NCBI GenBank assembly: GCA_035628645.1
Contig: DASPJL010000173.1
Location: 1 to 33,575, forward strand
Reading direction: 5' to 3'
Source of the DNA: DASPJL01 sp035628645
GTDB taxonomy: Bacteria > Bacteroidota > Bacteroidia > Cytophagales > Cyclobacteriaceae
Length of the DNA stretch: 33,575 nt
Numbering within the stretch: position 1 is the stretch's first letter; every line of letters begins with the position of its first letter. The translations under genes and the position numbers were made by a program. Shown in pieces: positions 1 to 9,261 of this stretch. The notes beneath the pieces are model-generated. The model had not been told where the DNA came from, made no database searches, and saw nothing but the letters and a program-made list of their open reading frames with translations.

Positions 1-3000
1 AAGCCCAATGTTTTCAATGTTTACAGGAAAGCCTGCGGCTGATTTTTGTGGACTCGCATGGGCCACATAAAAGCTGTCTATGGCAAAATATCGCCCAGCT
101 TCATCCGCCCTTGTGCTTAATTTGAGTCCTTCAAAATTTACTCCTCTGAAATTCAATCCCGGTATTGCTCCAAAATCACCGGTAAGATGTATGCCTCCAT
201 GCAAATTGGCTGAAGCATGATCGCCTTTAACAGGATCATTAAAACCTATGACAATATCAGAGTTGGGCTTAAAAAACATTTTCGCGTTTCCCCACATGGG
301 GATATTCAAGGTATCCCTTGTGTACACCCTGAACTGGTAAGCGAAATCATCTTCTTCGTAAGAGAGGGCCATTTTATATTTTAAATGGGCACCCGGCTCA
401 AAGATTGGCATTCCGATTCTTCCTGCCATTCCAGCTTCCCGGAAGGTATTGGAAACAAAGGCGATATTTACGGTATCTATCGCAAATCCCCACCCTTCAA
501 AATTTCCTTCGGATACTTCAAGGATGTTTCTTGCAAAAATATTGGCTGAAAAACCGGTTTTATCTATAATAATATGATTTACCCCAAAAGAAGTCCTTCC
601 TCCCGAAGTTGTATTGGCAAATTCAGGAGGCATCCTTACTTCCACCACTTGCATATAAAAGCCTTGCCAAGTATTTGCCAATCGGGGATTGGCAAGCAAA
701 GCAGAATCCGCATAATGTCTGGGAAATATTAAACCCACCGGATTCTCCAAATCTGAAAAATCCAGATAGGCGTTAGAGGCAACCCATCCCCACCCATCAA
801 GTCCCGCTACCTGGAAAGGAGTGAAATCAATCGAGGCGATCCAGTTGTTTCCACGACAAGCTTTGGCCGAAAAAGTGCCTTTTACAAAACCTGTTCCTGC
901 TGTTCCATCCACATTGTCGGGCACGACCATATTTCTTGGAAAGGTTGCCTCTCCCCTTACCTGCATACATTTAAATCCCCTGCAGTCCCAGGCTACATAA
1001 GTGGCTCTCGTTGTATCTCCAGCTTCCGCGCCTTTAAACGCGAATTGTGTTTCCCCTTCCTGCACTACCAACCAATCACGGGCTAAATAAAGTCTTCCTT
1101 CATCCCCTAATCCAGAAGGAGTGATGCATAAATCTTTTACACCAAAAGCCATCAACCCGTCGCCAATTGTTGGAAAGTTTAAATTCATTACGGCATCTAC
1201 AATGGCTCTTTCGGGAGAGAACTCAATATTCACCACTCCTATTACATACCTGTTCCCTTCAATTTCACGGTCAATCCCAATTGGCATACCTATTTCCCTT
1301 GTTCCTGAAAAGAGACTTACCAATCTTTCTCCATCCTGAAGGAAACCATTCAGATTTTCCGACTCGGTTTCACTCATGGAGAGAACACCGCCAATTCCAG
1401 TAGTAATTTCTTCTGTAGCGAAAGCTCTGTCTGCCTTGGCTTTGACTGTTCCTGCAAATATTGCTCCATCAGAATTGTACTGAATACTGGTGAAATCAAC
1501 AAGGATCTTAACATCATTCAAAAAGGGAATGGTTACAAAACCCTCTCCTGTAAATGTATTTACGGAAGTACTTGAAACGGTCCTTACTGTTAAGGTGAAT
1601 TTTCCTATTCTTAAGGTATTTCCTGCTGTCAATCCTGATGCAGATGTTCTGTTGGTGACAGCTTCAGCAATGCAAGTACTGATGCAGCCGCCGGGAATAG
1701 AATCTCTCTCCGCGATTTCCGGAGTAGCCGTATTACTGATTATAAAAAACCATGTCGGACTAGTAACATAGAAGGAATTATCACTTACATTGTCAGGAGA
1801 ATTCATCCATTTCACCCTCCAGTAATATTTTCCATTGGCAGTTATTGTGAAGTTTTCCCGAAGGTCTTTGTAAAGCTCGTTTTTAATAATGGTGGGATCA
1901 GTATTCAGATCCGCATTGTATCCTAGTCTTCCCGCTATGGTATGCACGATCTCTGAAAAACGGTCATCTTTACTTACTTCAATTACCCATCTTTCATCTA
2001 CTATTCCGTTGAAAAAAGTTGTTCCAGTAGCCCTTGTTGCCTGGACAATCGCAAAGTCTGGCATCAATCTCGCGGGTTCAGGTCCTGTCTTCCAAACAAA
2101 TTCTATTGAACCGGGAGGAATGGTATCTCCATTCACAGGAAGCTTTAGCTCGGATGGTCCCATTCCAACTTTAAAATTGACCGTTCCCACATTTCCCAAA
2201 TGACTTCTGCTTCCCTCCTCAATCTCAACATTTGCCGTCCATTGGTAAGTCTTCGTTTTATCAAAACTAAAATCGGTGGAAATCTCCGTTTGATTTTTGC
2301 CCACAGCAATATGTTGAGCCTGAGATTCCGTAATATCTCCAAAACCTGTAACTTCTCTTTGCGCGCGAAGCGGCCCTCTCGGCCAGTTGAGATCTCTACG
2401 ATGGCTGTATTTTTCTGAAGATCCTTCAATTAATCTAAAATCAGATATAAACCTGGAATATGAATTATTATAAGGTTCATATTTTACAATAAATGGAAAA
2501 TAACTAAAGGGAATAACATCACCGTCCTGGGGATAAAAGGCTGAAACACCAAAGCCTCCGGAACCCGGTAAAGCGTTTCCATAAGTAAATTTGCAAATTT
2601 CTCCTTTCCCATCTCTCTCAAAAACTATCTCTTCATCCAGGTCCCTTGCTGAGATTTGGAAGGCATAAACCCGTCCCTGCTCCAGCACTACGTCGTCAGG
2701 AATTAATAAATTATAAGAAGTAACATTTTGAACATCCACTTCAAAAACGGGTGGCGATGAAAGCATGGCGTCATAGCTGCTTCTGGTTGGCGGCTCTACT
2801 TCCACCATTCTTATATGAAAATTAATATTTCCTGATCTTCCCGCAGGAGGAATCCAGGTCCAGGTGATTGGAATATTTCCTCTTGTACCGTCAATTACTT
2901 CATCACATAAAGGTTGAATAATTACGGGAGGATCAACATAATTTACTTCAAACGAACCACAACCTGAAAAATCATCCGGAATTGGAGAAAGGAATCTTCC

Positions 3001-3459
3001 TGGCACCATGCAATCCATCAACCGTAGGCAAAGTTTATAATTCCCGTCTGGCAGGGCTTGATTTCCCCTGATCACATCCATGGTTGTGTTTCTGTATGAA
3101 AGTCTGGAAGGATCAAACATTTCGGCAAGGTCCATTCCTGTCAGGGTTATTCCCCCAGGTGGAACCTCTATGCATGAAGTTCCCGGATTTGCAGGATCGC
3201 TGGAAATGGATAAATCCCGATCCTCATTTTTTAAGCTTCCTGTAATCACAACCTTATAATTCTCTGTTGTAGGATTTGTGATGTTTATAAAAACATTGCT
3301 TGAAGAAGAAACGAAGTCCGTCAACCTTATGGGATAAGGTGGAGCAACCGTTACCCTCACTTCAAGAGGAGTAGTTTGGGTAAAAGCCCCATTTGCTCCT
3401 CCTGCAAAAATTAACAGGGCAAAGGTCAGCTTCAGAAAGTTTTTAAATATAAGTTTCAT
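1..3459 (-). CDS. Large secreted surface protein, TANFOR-like (3' end outside window)
   Basis: An open frame runs without a stop from an ATG at 3457-3459 to the left edge, giving 1153 visible residues; the C-terminus is cut off. The first ~29 residues form a signal peptide (MKLIFKNFLK, then a hydrophobic stretch ending near GAFTQ). The mature protein begins VRVTVAPPYPIRL and contains beta-rich, fibronectin-like modules; one near residue 195 has the ITWTW and NINFHIRMVEVE pattern of Ig/FN3-type folds. Cysteines recur in pairs (DCMV, SGCGSF, PGGCISTC, WDCRGFKC). The layout recalls the large TANFOR-annotated proteins of Cytophagales, but that name rests on memory, not a profile search. It lies 189 bp downstream of an outer-membrane barrel gene on the same strand and may use that barrel or T9SS for surface display. 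Any C-terminal sorting domain would be outside the window. Confidence 0.8.
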   Translation of the reverse strand, partial: MKLIFKNFLKLTFALLIFAGGANGAFTQTTPLEVRVTVAPPYPIRLTDFVSSSSNVFINITNPTTENYKVVITGSLKNEDRDLSISSDPANPGTSCIEVPPGGITLTGMDLAEMFDPSRLSYRNTTMDVIRGNQALPDGNYKLCLRLMDCMVPGRFLSPIPDDFSGCGSFEVNYVDPPVIIQPLCDEVIDGTRGNIPITWTWIPPAGRSGNINFHIRMVEVEPPTRSSYDAMLSSPPVFEVDVQNVTSYNLLIPDDVVLEQGRVYAFQISARDLDEEIVFERDGKGEICKFTYGNALPGSGGFGVSAFYPQDGDVIPFSYFPFIVKYEPYNNSYSRFISDFRLIEGSSEKYSHRRDLNWPRGPLRAQREVTGFGDITESQAQHIAVGKNQTEISTDFSFDKTKTYQWTANVEIEEGSRSHLGNVGTVNFKVGMGPSELKLPVNGDTIPPGSIEFVWKTGPEPARLMPDFAIVQATRATGTTFFNGIVDERWVIEVSKDDRFSEIVHTIAGRLGYNADLNTDPTIIKNELYKDLRENFTITANGKYYWRVKWMNSPDNVSDNSFYVTSPTWFFIISNTATPEIAERDSIPGGCISTCIAEAVTNRTSASGLTAGNTLRIGKFTLTVRTVSSTSVNTFTGEGFVTIPFLNDVKILVDFTSIQYNSDGAIFAGTVKAKADRAFATEEITTGIGGVLSMSETESENLNGFLQDGERLVSLFSGTREIGMPIGIDREIEGNRYVIGVVNIEFSPERAIVDAVMNLNFPTIGDGLMAFGVKDLCITPSGLGDEGRLYLARDWLVVQEGETQFAFKGAEAGDTTRATYVAWDCRGFKCMQVRGEATFPRNMVVPDNVDGTAGTGFVKGTFSAKACRGNNWIASIDFTPFQVAGLDGWGWVASNAYLDFSDLENPVGLIFPRHYADSALLANPRLANTWQGFYMQVVEVRMPPEFANTTSGGRTSFGVNHIIIDKTGFSANIFARNILEVSEGNFEGWGFAIDTVNIAFVSNTFREAGMAGRIGMPIFEPGAHLKYKMALSYEEDDFAYQFRVYTRDTLNIPMWGNAKMFFKPNSDIVIGFNDPVKGDHASANLHGGIHLTGDFGAIPGLNFRGVNFEGLKLSTRADEAGRYFAIDSFYVAHASPQKSAAGFPVNIENIGL

Positions 3460-3469
3460 TCGTAAATGG

Positions 3470-3497
3470 GTTTGAGGAATGAGGTTCGGGGTACGAG
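3470..3497. repeat. Heptamer repeat, four units (GTTTGAG-like)
   Basis: Four consecutive 7-bp units, GTTTGAG, GAATGAG, GTTCGGG and GTACGAG, lie 10 bp upstream of the start codon of the large surface protein. They belong to the same family as the units at 8987 and 16811. The rest of the 189-bp interval (3460-3648) is AT-rich, and I see no gene or clear promoter in it. Confidence 0.6.
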
Positions 3498-3648
3498 GAT
3501 GTTAAATAAATACTTCATTGTCTCTTTCTTTCAATCGTTCATTTTTAGCGTATTTTGTGATGCTTTTCTTAATTGGCTTACTTGTCCCAAATTCTTTTCG
3601 GAATTAGCATATGAGCACATTATTAATTATCACATTTACCACGTTTCA

Positions 3649-5403
3649 TTAAAAATTAAATGTATATCCTAAATTCGCCAGGAGGTCCCTGATCGCTTTT
3701 ATATCATCGCTCACCGCTGACCTGGTGATGAAATTACCACTCAAGTAAAGACTGTGATGTTTATTGATGTTGTAATTTCCTCGGGCATTTAAGGACATGG
3801 TATTGCTGTGTTTTTGCCCATCCATTCTGTTGATAAAGTAACTTAGGCTTCCATTCAGGGAGAGCTTATTTTCCAAAAACCTTTTGTTCACTCCAAAGGA
3901 ATATCCCCACCTTACCGTGGCATTTTGTGCTGTTTCAAATTTGTTCACATTGATATTTGCATTGATCCCAAACTTGTTGGGATTATTGCTGAACCTGTAG
4001 GAAAGATTTGGATTGATAGAGGTTGTATTACTGTTCACTTCCGACATATTATTATCGTCAAGGAAGGTTTGATAATTCAGACCAAGATTAACTGTATGCC
4101 GGATGTCTTTATTTCCCAGATTTAAAAAGGTATTAAAATTCAGGTTGTGGGAAAATTGTTCAAGCTTTAAAGTATCATATGAGGTTCTGATGTTTCTTTC
4201 CTGGTTAATCCTGTAATTGGTATAAAAAGCGTTTACCCCGAACTTCCCTGTGGGTGTATAGGATATATTGACGGAAGAGATTCTTCTTAAGGTTTTATTC
4301 AATTTATCATTGAAAAGGTTATTCCTCTGAAATCCTACACTCCCGTTAATCCTGACTTTGCTTTTAAACATTGACCATGAAGGTGCTATGGTAATATTCT
4401 CCATGTCATTGTTTAAGAAATAGGAGCCCATGGATTGATAATCAGGCTCTACCCTTGAATATTGAAGTCTGAGTTGAAGAAGTTTCAACCTCATGTTCAG
4501 ACTTGCTTTTCCGGCCATCGTAAATTCAGTGGACGCGTTGGGAGTAAGTAAACCAGTTACAAAAAAAGGAATCCTATATTGTTCGGTATCTATTCTTTCG
4601 GAATTTCTATTATGGGTATAGCTGCTGAATCCATAGTCCAGATCAAATGAAAATATCTTTAAAAAGACTTGCCGGGATTTAATTCCATAAACCAGGTTTT
4701 CCGCTGCAACGGCTACTGACGCGAGTGAATCAGTCAATGAATTTACGTTGTCCCTTCCCTTAAAAACTATCAGGTCCAAAAAATTATTATTCGTGCCAAT
4801 TCCTACTTTAGCCGCCCATCCTGTTCTTGAGAAGGCAGGGCGAATGATCTCTTCGGCTAAGGTATCAATCGGCTGTTCAATCGCTTTTAAAAACCTGCCA
4901 TACATAAATCCGAGTCTGAAAATAGAAGGATCCGCTTCAATCCCAGCGCCTAGAAAAGTATGATTGGACAAAGTATAATCGGAAAAAGAAAGGCTTCTAT
5001 AACCCAAATGAATTTTAAGCCACTTATAATAAGGACTTACTCCAAATTGGTTAAATGGCTGACGAAAATCCTTGTTCTTTTGACTAAAAGCGAAGGAAAA
5101 AGGAAGGCTAAGTCCATAAATTGAAACAGTTGGAGATCCTGAAATAGTCCAGAAAAAAGGATCTCTTGTAGGATTTTCCCTTGAACTCGCATAGGTATTT
5201 AACCTGAGCGAAATATTCCCGGAAAAGTCCACAGGCTTTTCATTCTTTAAATTTCCTAAGTCTTGGGCACCGACGGATGTAAAAATGGCAAGGAAAAAAA
5301 TCAGGAAAATAAAAGTAGCCGAATAAAATTGAGTTGGCTGCAGCCAAAATTGCTTCTCCTCTCCTTTTGATTGTAAAAATAGCAGGTCTGACGTCTCTTT
5401 CAT
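3649..5403 (-). CDS. Outer-membrane beta-barrel protein
   Basis: 584 residues. A hydrophobic segment at about residues 27-46 (FYSATFIFLIFFLAIF, then SVGAQ) is a signal peptide with an unusually long leading region, so the true start could be later than this ATG. The remainder is built of alternating hydrophobic/polar strands rich in Asn, Tyr and Phe, with tight turns such as NNPNKFG and NKDIRH, and the chain ends in the aromatic pattern GYTFNF, as outer-membrane barrels do. No enzyme motif is visible. The ATG follows the TAA of the upstream lipoprotein gene with no intervening base, so the two are very probably co-translated. I infer an outer-membrane pore or anchor working with the lipoprotein and the downstream large surface protein. 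It could instead belong to an unnamed transporter-like barrel family. Confidence 0.85.
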   Translation of the reverse strand: MKETSDLLFLQSKGEEKQFWLQPTQFYSATFIFLIFFLAIFTSVGAQDLGNLKNEKPVDFSGNISLRLNTYASSRENPTRDPFFWTISGSPTVSIYGLSLPFSFAFSQKNKDFRQPFNQFGVSPYYKWLKIHLGYRSLSFSDYTLSNHTFLGAGIEADPSIFRLGFMYGRFLKAIEQPIDTLAEEIIRPAFSRTGWAAKVGIGTNNNFLDLIVFKGRDNVNSLTDSLASVAVAAENLVYGIKSRQVFLKIFSFDLDYGFSSYTHNRNSERIDTEQYRIPFFVTGLLTPNASTEFTMAGKASLNMRLKLLQLRLQYSRVEPDYQSMGSYFLNNDMENITIAPSWSMFKSKVRINGSVGFQRNNLFNDKLNKTLRRISSVNISYTPTGKFGVNAFYTNYRINQERNIRTSYDTLKLEQFSHNLNFNTFLNLGNKDIRHTVNLGLNYQTFLDDNNMSEVNSNTTSINPNLSYRFSNNPNKFGINANINVNKFETAQNATVRWGYSFGVNKRFLENKLSLNGSLSYFINRMDGQKHSNTMSLNARGNYNINKHHSLYLSGNFITRSAVSDDIKAIRDLLANLGYTFNF

Positions 5404-7512
5404 TTATTCGATAGTTATCAGCCTGATTAATTGATTACCAAAATCCGCTATATAAATTGTAGTGTTCGAAGAAACAACCAAACCCGTAGGTTGATTGAAA
5501 GTAGCATTTGTGCCCGTTCCATTAGCGCTTCCCGCGCTGCCATTTCCCGCTATTGTGGTTACTGCGCCTTGTGGTGTAATTTTTCTAATGGTATGATTGG
5601 AAAGTTCAGAAACATAGACGTTTCCTGAGTCGTCACAGCTCAAGCCATAAGGATTATTAAAAGTCGCGGCAGCACCTGCTCCGTTTTGCAATCCCACCGC
5701 TCCACTTCCGGCCAAAGTTGTTACTACTCCGGTTTGCGTTATTTTTCTTATTCTATGATTATTCCGATCGGCTACATAGACATTTCCATTTCCATCTACA
5801 GCGACATCTGTTGGGAGATTAAATCGCGCAGCGGTTCCTGTTCCATTTACAAAATCGGCAGTTCCATTGCCTGCCAATGTCGTCACCACTCCTGCTTGAG
5901 TTACTTTTCTTATTGCATTATTGTTTTGATCTGCTACATATAAAATTCCCGATTCATCAATCGCTAATCCTACCGGATAATTAAATTGTCCTGTTGGAGA
6001 ATTAGGCCCGGAATCTGCAAAACCGGCCTGAGGAAAACCAGCTAAAGTTGAAACAACACCAGAAGTATTTATCTTTCGAATACAATGGTTTCCATTGTCG
6101 GCTACATATACATTTCCCACGGCGTCTACCGCTATTCCTGCCGGATGATTAAACATGGCTTCTGTCGTTTTACCATCATTGTAACCCTGCTGACCAGTAC
6201 CGGCATAAGTTGTAATCACGCCTTGGGGAGTAACCTGTTTAATTACATTATTGGCATAATCCGAAACATACAGAGTTCCATCAGGGCCTACCGCTATTCT
6301 AACTGCCTGGTTTAATTGAACAAAGGTACTTACCGTAGAAGTTTGAATATAGGTAAAGACTGGACCTGTCGCGGTAATTCCATTTGTAGTTACTGATACT
6401 GTCCCAGTTCCCGCGGCATTGGGAACTGACACTGTAAGGGAAGTATGCGTAGCTGAAATAATAGTAGCCAGTACCCCATTAAACCTAACCGTATTTTCAT
6501 CGGTTACCGAAGAAAAGTTTGTTCCTGAAATCATTACCTGCGTTCCGGTTTGACCTGAGGTTGGATTAATACCGGCAATTGTTATGGGTTTGGTTGTAAT
6601 TTCTACTTTATCCGTACTTGTTAGATTGCCATCAGAAACTTCCAAAATCAGTACATATTTTCCGATTTTATCCAATGTGAAATTTGGATCGCTCTTGTGG
6701 GTATCACTAAGAGTTGCACTGCTTCCAGGAGGTTTACTTTCAAATGTCCAATGGTAGGTTATAGGATCCTCATCAGGATCTGAAGAGCCATTGCCATTGA
6801 GGACAATGTTTGCACCGATGTCTACACTTTGATCAATTCCAGCGTCAGCGACAGGAGGTTGATTATCTAAGTTGGCTGTAACTACAACCGTATCCAAAGA
6901 AGTATTGGTACCGTCAGAAACCGAAAGTTGAATTTGATACCCGCCGGGAAGGTCCGGAGTAAAGTCCGTTTTAATTGAATCCGCTTTTATAAAACCTGCC
7001 CCACTTTGAGCAGGTTTAGAGATAAATGACCATAAAAAGGTAAGATTATCTCCATCAGGATCAGAAGAGTTACTCCCGTCTAAAACTACCTCAGCACCAA
7101 CCTCAACAGACTGATCGCTTCCCGCGTTCGCGACAGGCGCTCCATTCCCCTTCAAAATAGTTATTACAATTGAATCCCTTGAAATGTCAATCTGATCGGA
7201 AACAAGAAGCCTTACCATGTACACTCCTTCAAGATCAGGAATTATTCTTGCCTTAACAGAATCAGGGTTTACAATATCCGCTTTGCTTCCTGTTGGTTGC
7301 GTAACTACAACCCATTGAAAGGAAAGCAAATCATTCTCTTTATCTGAAGAATTATTCGCGTCTAAAAGAATTAATTCTCCCGCTTTTGCAGATCGGTCCT
7401 CTCCCGCCTGTGCTATTGGAGGAGAGTTAGGGATAAGTTGATCAGGTTCCCTGCAGTTAAGCAAGGAAAAGAACAGGATAAGAAAAATTACTTTAGCAGG
7501 TAAAAGTTTCAT
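5404..7512 (-). CDS. Lipoprotein with PKD, IPT/TIG and NHL-repeat domains
   Basis: 702 residues. The N-terminus is a lipoprotein signal (MKLLPAKVIF, then FSLLNC with Cys20 as the likely lipidated residue). Three PKD-type Ig modules follow at about residues 30-310, each opening with PxAxAGxDxSxxxG and containing SSDxDxD, a pattern typical of calcium-binding loops. An IPT/TIG module follows at about 312-390 (INPTSGQTGTQVMISGTNF). The C-terminal half holds five or six NHL repeats of the form GIAVDxxGNVYVADxxNHxIRKI, separated by VVTTLAGxG, which should close into a beta-propeller. These are extracellular binding modules with no catalytic residues. Its stop codon abuts the start of the next gene, so it is likely the lipoprotein partner of that barrel. 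The next gene upstream is 131 bp away. Confidence 0.93.
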   Translation of the reverse strand: MKLLPAKVIFLILFFSLLNCREPDQLIPNSPPIAQAGEDRSAKAGELILLDANNSSDKENDLLSFQWVVVTQPTGSKADIVNPDSVKARIIPDLEGVYMVRLLVSDQIDISRDSIVITILKGNGAPVANAGSDQSVEVGAEVVLDGSNSSDPDGDNLTFLWSFISKPAQSGAGFIKADSIKTDFTPDLPGGYQIQLSVSDGTNTSLDTVVVTANLDNQPPVADAGIDQSVDIGANIVLNGNGSSDPDEDPITYHWTFESKPPGSSATLSDTHKSDPNFTLDKIGKYVLILEVSDGNLTSTDKVEITTKPITIAGINPTSGQTGTQVMISGTNFSSVTDENTVRFNGVLATIISATHTSLTVSVPNAAGTGTVSVTTNGITATGPVFTYIQTSTVSTFVQLNQAVRIAVGPDGTLYVSDYANNVIKQVTPQGVITTYAGTGQQGYNDGKTTEAMFNHPAGIAVDAVGNVYVADNGNHCIRKINTSGVVSTLAGFPQAGFADSGPNSPTGQFNYPVGLAIDESGILYVADQNNNAIRKVTQAGVVTTLAGNGTADFVNGTGTAARFNLPTDVAVDGNGNVYVADRNNHRIRKITQTGVVTTLAGSGAVGLQNGAGAAATFNNPYGLSCDDSGNVYVSELSNHTIRKITPQGAVTTIAGNGSAGSANGTGTNATFNQPTGLVVSSNTTIYIADFGNQLIRLITIE

Positions 7513-7643
7513 GCATAGGTTATCTGTTTAATGCTTTTGATAATTGGTTGCTGCTTCATGGCAGAAAAAATTATAATTATCCTAAGCCTTACTGTTTTTC
7601 AAGTCTTATGAATATTGTATTTAAAATATTCAGTAGTTGCTTG

Positions 7644-8951
7644 TCAATTGATTTTTACAAATTCAACCCTTCTGTTCAAAGCCCTTCCTTCTTCTGAATC
7701 ATTGGACGCGACCGGTTTACCCGCGCCTTCTCCTTCTGTTTGTATCCGATCTTCAGAAATGTTGTAATTTTTAATTAAATACGCTTTAACTGCATTGGCC
7801 CTTTTCGTAGAGAGCTCCTGATTATAAGCATCTTTACCTATGTTATCGGTATGTCCTATAATTTTGACGCGAATATAATTATTTTCTTTTAATGCTTGTC
7901 CGAAGCCATTTATTATTCCAAAGGATGAGGACTTTATCTTATCACTGTTAAAGTCAAATTGAATTTCATTGGTGGAAACATTTCCCTTTTCCATCCACTC
8001 TTTCACAATAGCGCTTCGGGCATCTGTGCCTGCTTCCGCAATTCTGAGATTGGATATATAGAAGGGTTTTTTAGAGGCAGGCAATATTTCGGCTGCCCTG
8101 AAATGAAAGTTATTTCGCAGAGAAGATGGTTCGAAAGCCCTGGGCAAATCAAACACTTTCTCTTCGTCCATATAAAGCCTGATGCGACTTTTATTTACCG
8201 CTATCCCAACATGGATTACCTTTCCAGCCATTTCGGCTACCGGGAACTCCTTTGTACTTTCTCCGCCGGAATAGAGCCGTGAGGAACTAGCGATAATATC
8301 CGAGGCATGGTCAACTTTAAAGTAAAAGATCTTTTTATACTTCAATCCATCTTTTGCCGGGTTTTTGTTTTCTGAAAAACCAAAGGTTAAAGGACTTCTT
8401 CCAGGCTTGGTAAGATACACAAGATCAAATTCGATAGTAAAATTCTCAGGAAGCACCTGATCGGTTTCAGCAAAAGTGATGGTGTTATCTGGAATACTTA
8501 TCCACTTTCCGGGGATACCTTCCATGCTTATTATTTCACCTGAACCATTGGTATTCCATTTAGCAGGAAAGTCGCCAATGGCATCTTTTTCAAAATCATC
8601 AGAGAATAATAATTTATTCCCTGGTTCAAAATCATAATTGGAGTTGACTTTAACTTCAACGTTGGTCGCCGCTTCAACTCCTTCTGTCGATTCATCAGGA
8701 TCTGCAACAGCCGGTTTATCTGATTTTTTAGGCGCTTTCTTTTTAGCTGAAGAGCTTTCGGTTAGTGCGTCGTCTACGGGTTTATCTGTTTCGCTGTCCG
8801 CTTTATCCAGCACTTTATCAATATTTCGGTCTACTTTTTCTTCCACCTTTTTTGATACTTTTCTTTCTAACTTTTCATCAAAGTCTTTAAGAATTTGTGA
8901 ATAAGCAGCAAGAGGCGCTAATAATAGAAGAATGAAATAAATTTTATACAT
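7644..8951 (-). CDS. OmpA-family protein with coiled-coil and LamG-like region
   Basis: 435 residues. A signal peptide (MYKIYFILLLLAPLAAYSQ) is followed by a charged, probably coiled-coil region at about 20-95 (repeated Lys/Glu/Asp around KVSKKVEEKVDRNIDKV). A jelly-roll or LamG-like domain follows at about 115-310 (LLFSDDFEKDAIGDFPAKWN, the opening seen in concanavalin-like sugar-binding folds). The last ~110 residues are an OmpA peptidoglycan-binding domain with GHTDNIG, LSTKRANAVKAYL and NRRVEF, which carry the Asp and Arg expected to grip diaminopimelate. It is probably a periplasmic or outer-membrane-tethered protein linking the envelope to the cell wall. It is the first gene of the minus-strand envelope cluster; the 310-bp upstream region is shared with the divergent kinase gene. 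Confidence 0.93.
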   Translation of the reverse strand: MYKIYFILLLLAPLAAYSQILKDFDEKLERKVSKKVEEKVDRNIDKVLDKADSETDKPVDDALTESSSAKKKAPKKSDKPAVADPDESTEGVEAATNVEVKVNSNYDFEPGNKLLFSDDFEKDAIGDFPAKWNTNGSGEIISMEGIPGKWISIPDNTITFAETDQVLPENFTIEFDLVYLTKPGRSPLTFGFSENKNPAKDGLKYKKIFYFKVDHASDIIASSSRLYSGGESTKEFPVAEMAGKVIHVGIAVNKSRIRLYMDEEKVFDLPRAFEPSSLRNNFHFRAAEILPASKKPFYISNLRIAEAGTDARSAIVKEWMEKGNVSTNEIQFDFNSDKIKSSSFGIINGFGQALKENNYIRVKIIGHTDNIGKDAYNQELSTKRANAVKAYLIKNYNISEDRIQTEGEGAGKPVASNDSEEGRALNRRVEFVKIN

Positions 8952-9261
8952 GGCCGGTAATTTAAGGTGCCTTTCAATTATAAATAGGTTTGAGGTAAGA
9001 GGTACAAGAATTTGGTCAGGAGCTTCTTACTTCGTTGCTTCAAACAGACAATGTCATTCGCTTTTGTTTTGCTAAATGAAGAAATGATGGTTTCATTATA
9101 AAGTGCATGTAACAATTACCTAATTCATTTTTGTATAAATGTATTGGTATTCTGCCGGTTATTTTTTTAAATTGGACGATTGATCCAATTCAAAGGACGG
9201 TTGGGTTAGTTCATTTTCCATTTAACTAGTGACTTTAATTTTCCCTTTTAAAATCTGTAGT
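8952..9261. other. Divergent intergenic region between OmpA-family and kinase genes
   Basis: 310 bp, AT-rich, separating two divergent transcription units, so it should hold both promoters. I found no exact TAnnTTTG element on either strand. Three heptamer units (GGTTTGA, GGTAAGA, GGTACAA) lie at 8987-9007. No coding potential is convincing here: a GTG at 9229 is in frame with the kinase but would add 11 residues in front of a good signal peptide. Confidence 0.5.
8987..9007. repeat. Heptamer repeat, three units
   Basis: GGTTTGA, GGTAAGA and GGTACAA lie head to tail, about 36 bp upstream of the OmpA-family start codon. They resemble the units at 3470-3497 and 16811-16838. Short and degenerate, so moderate confidence. 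Confidence 0.5.

Noticed and set aside
1121..1771. Several plus-strand frames of 70-95 codons
   Set aside because: They are shadows of the large minus-strand surface-protein gene, whose frame is open and has recognisable domains throughout.
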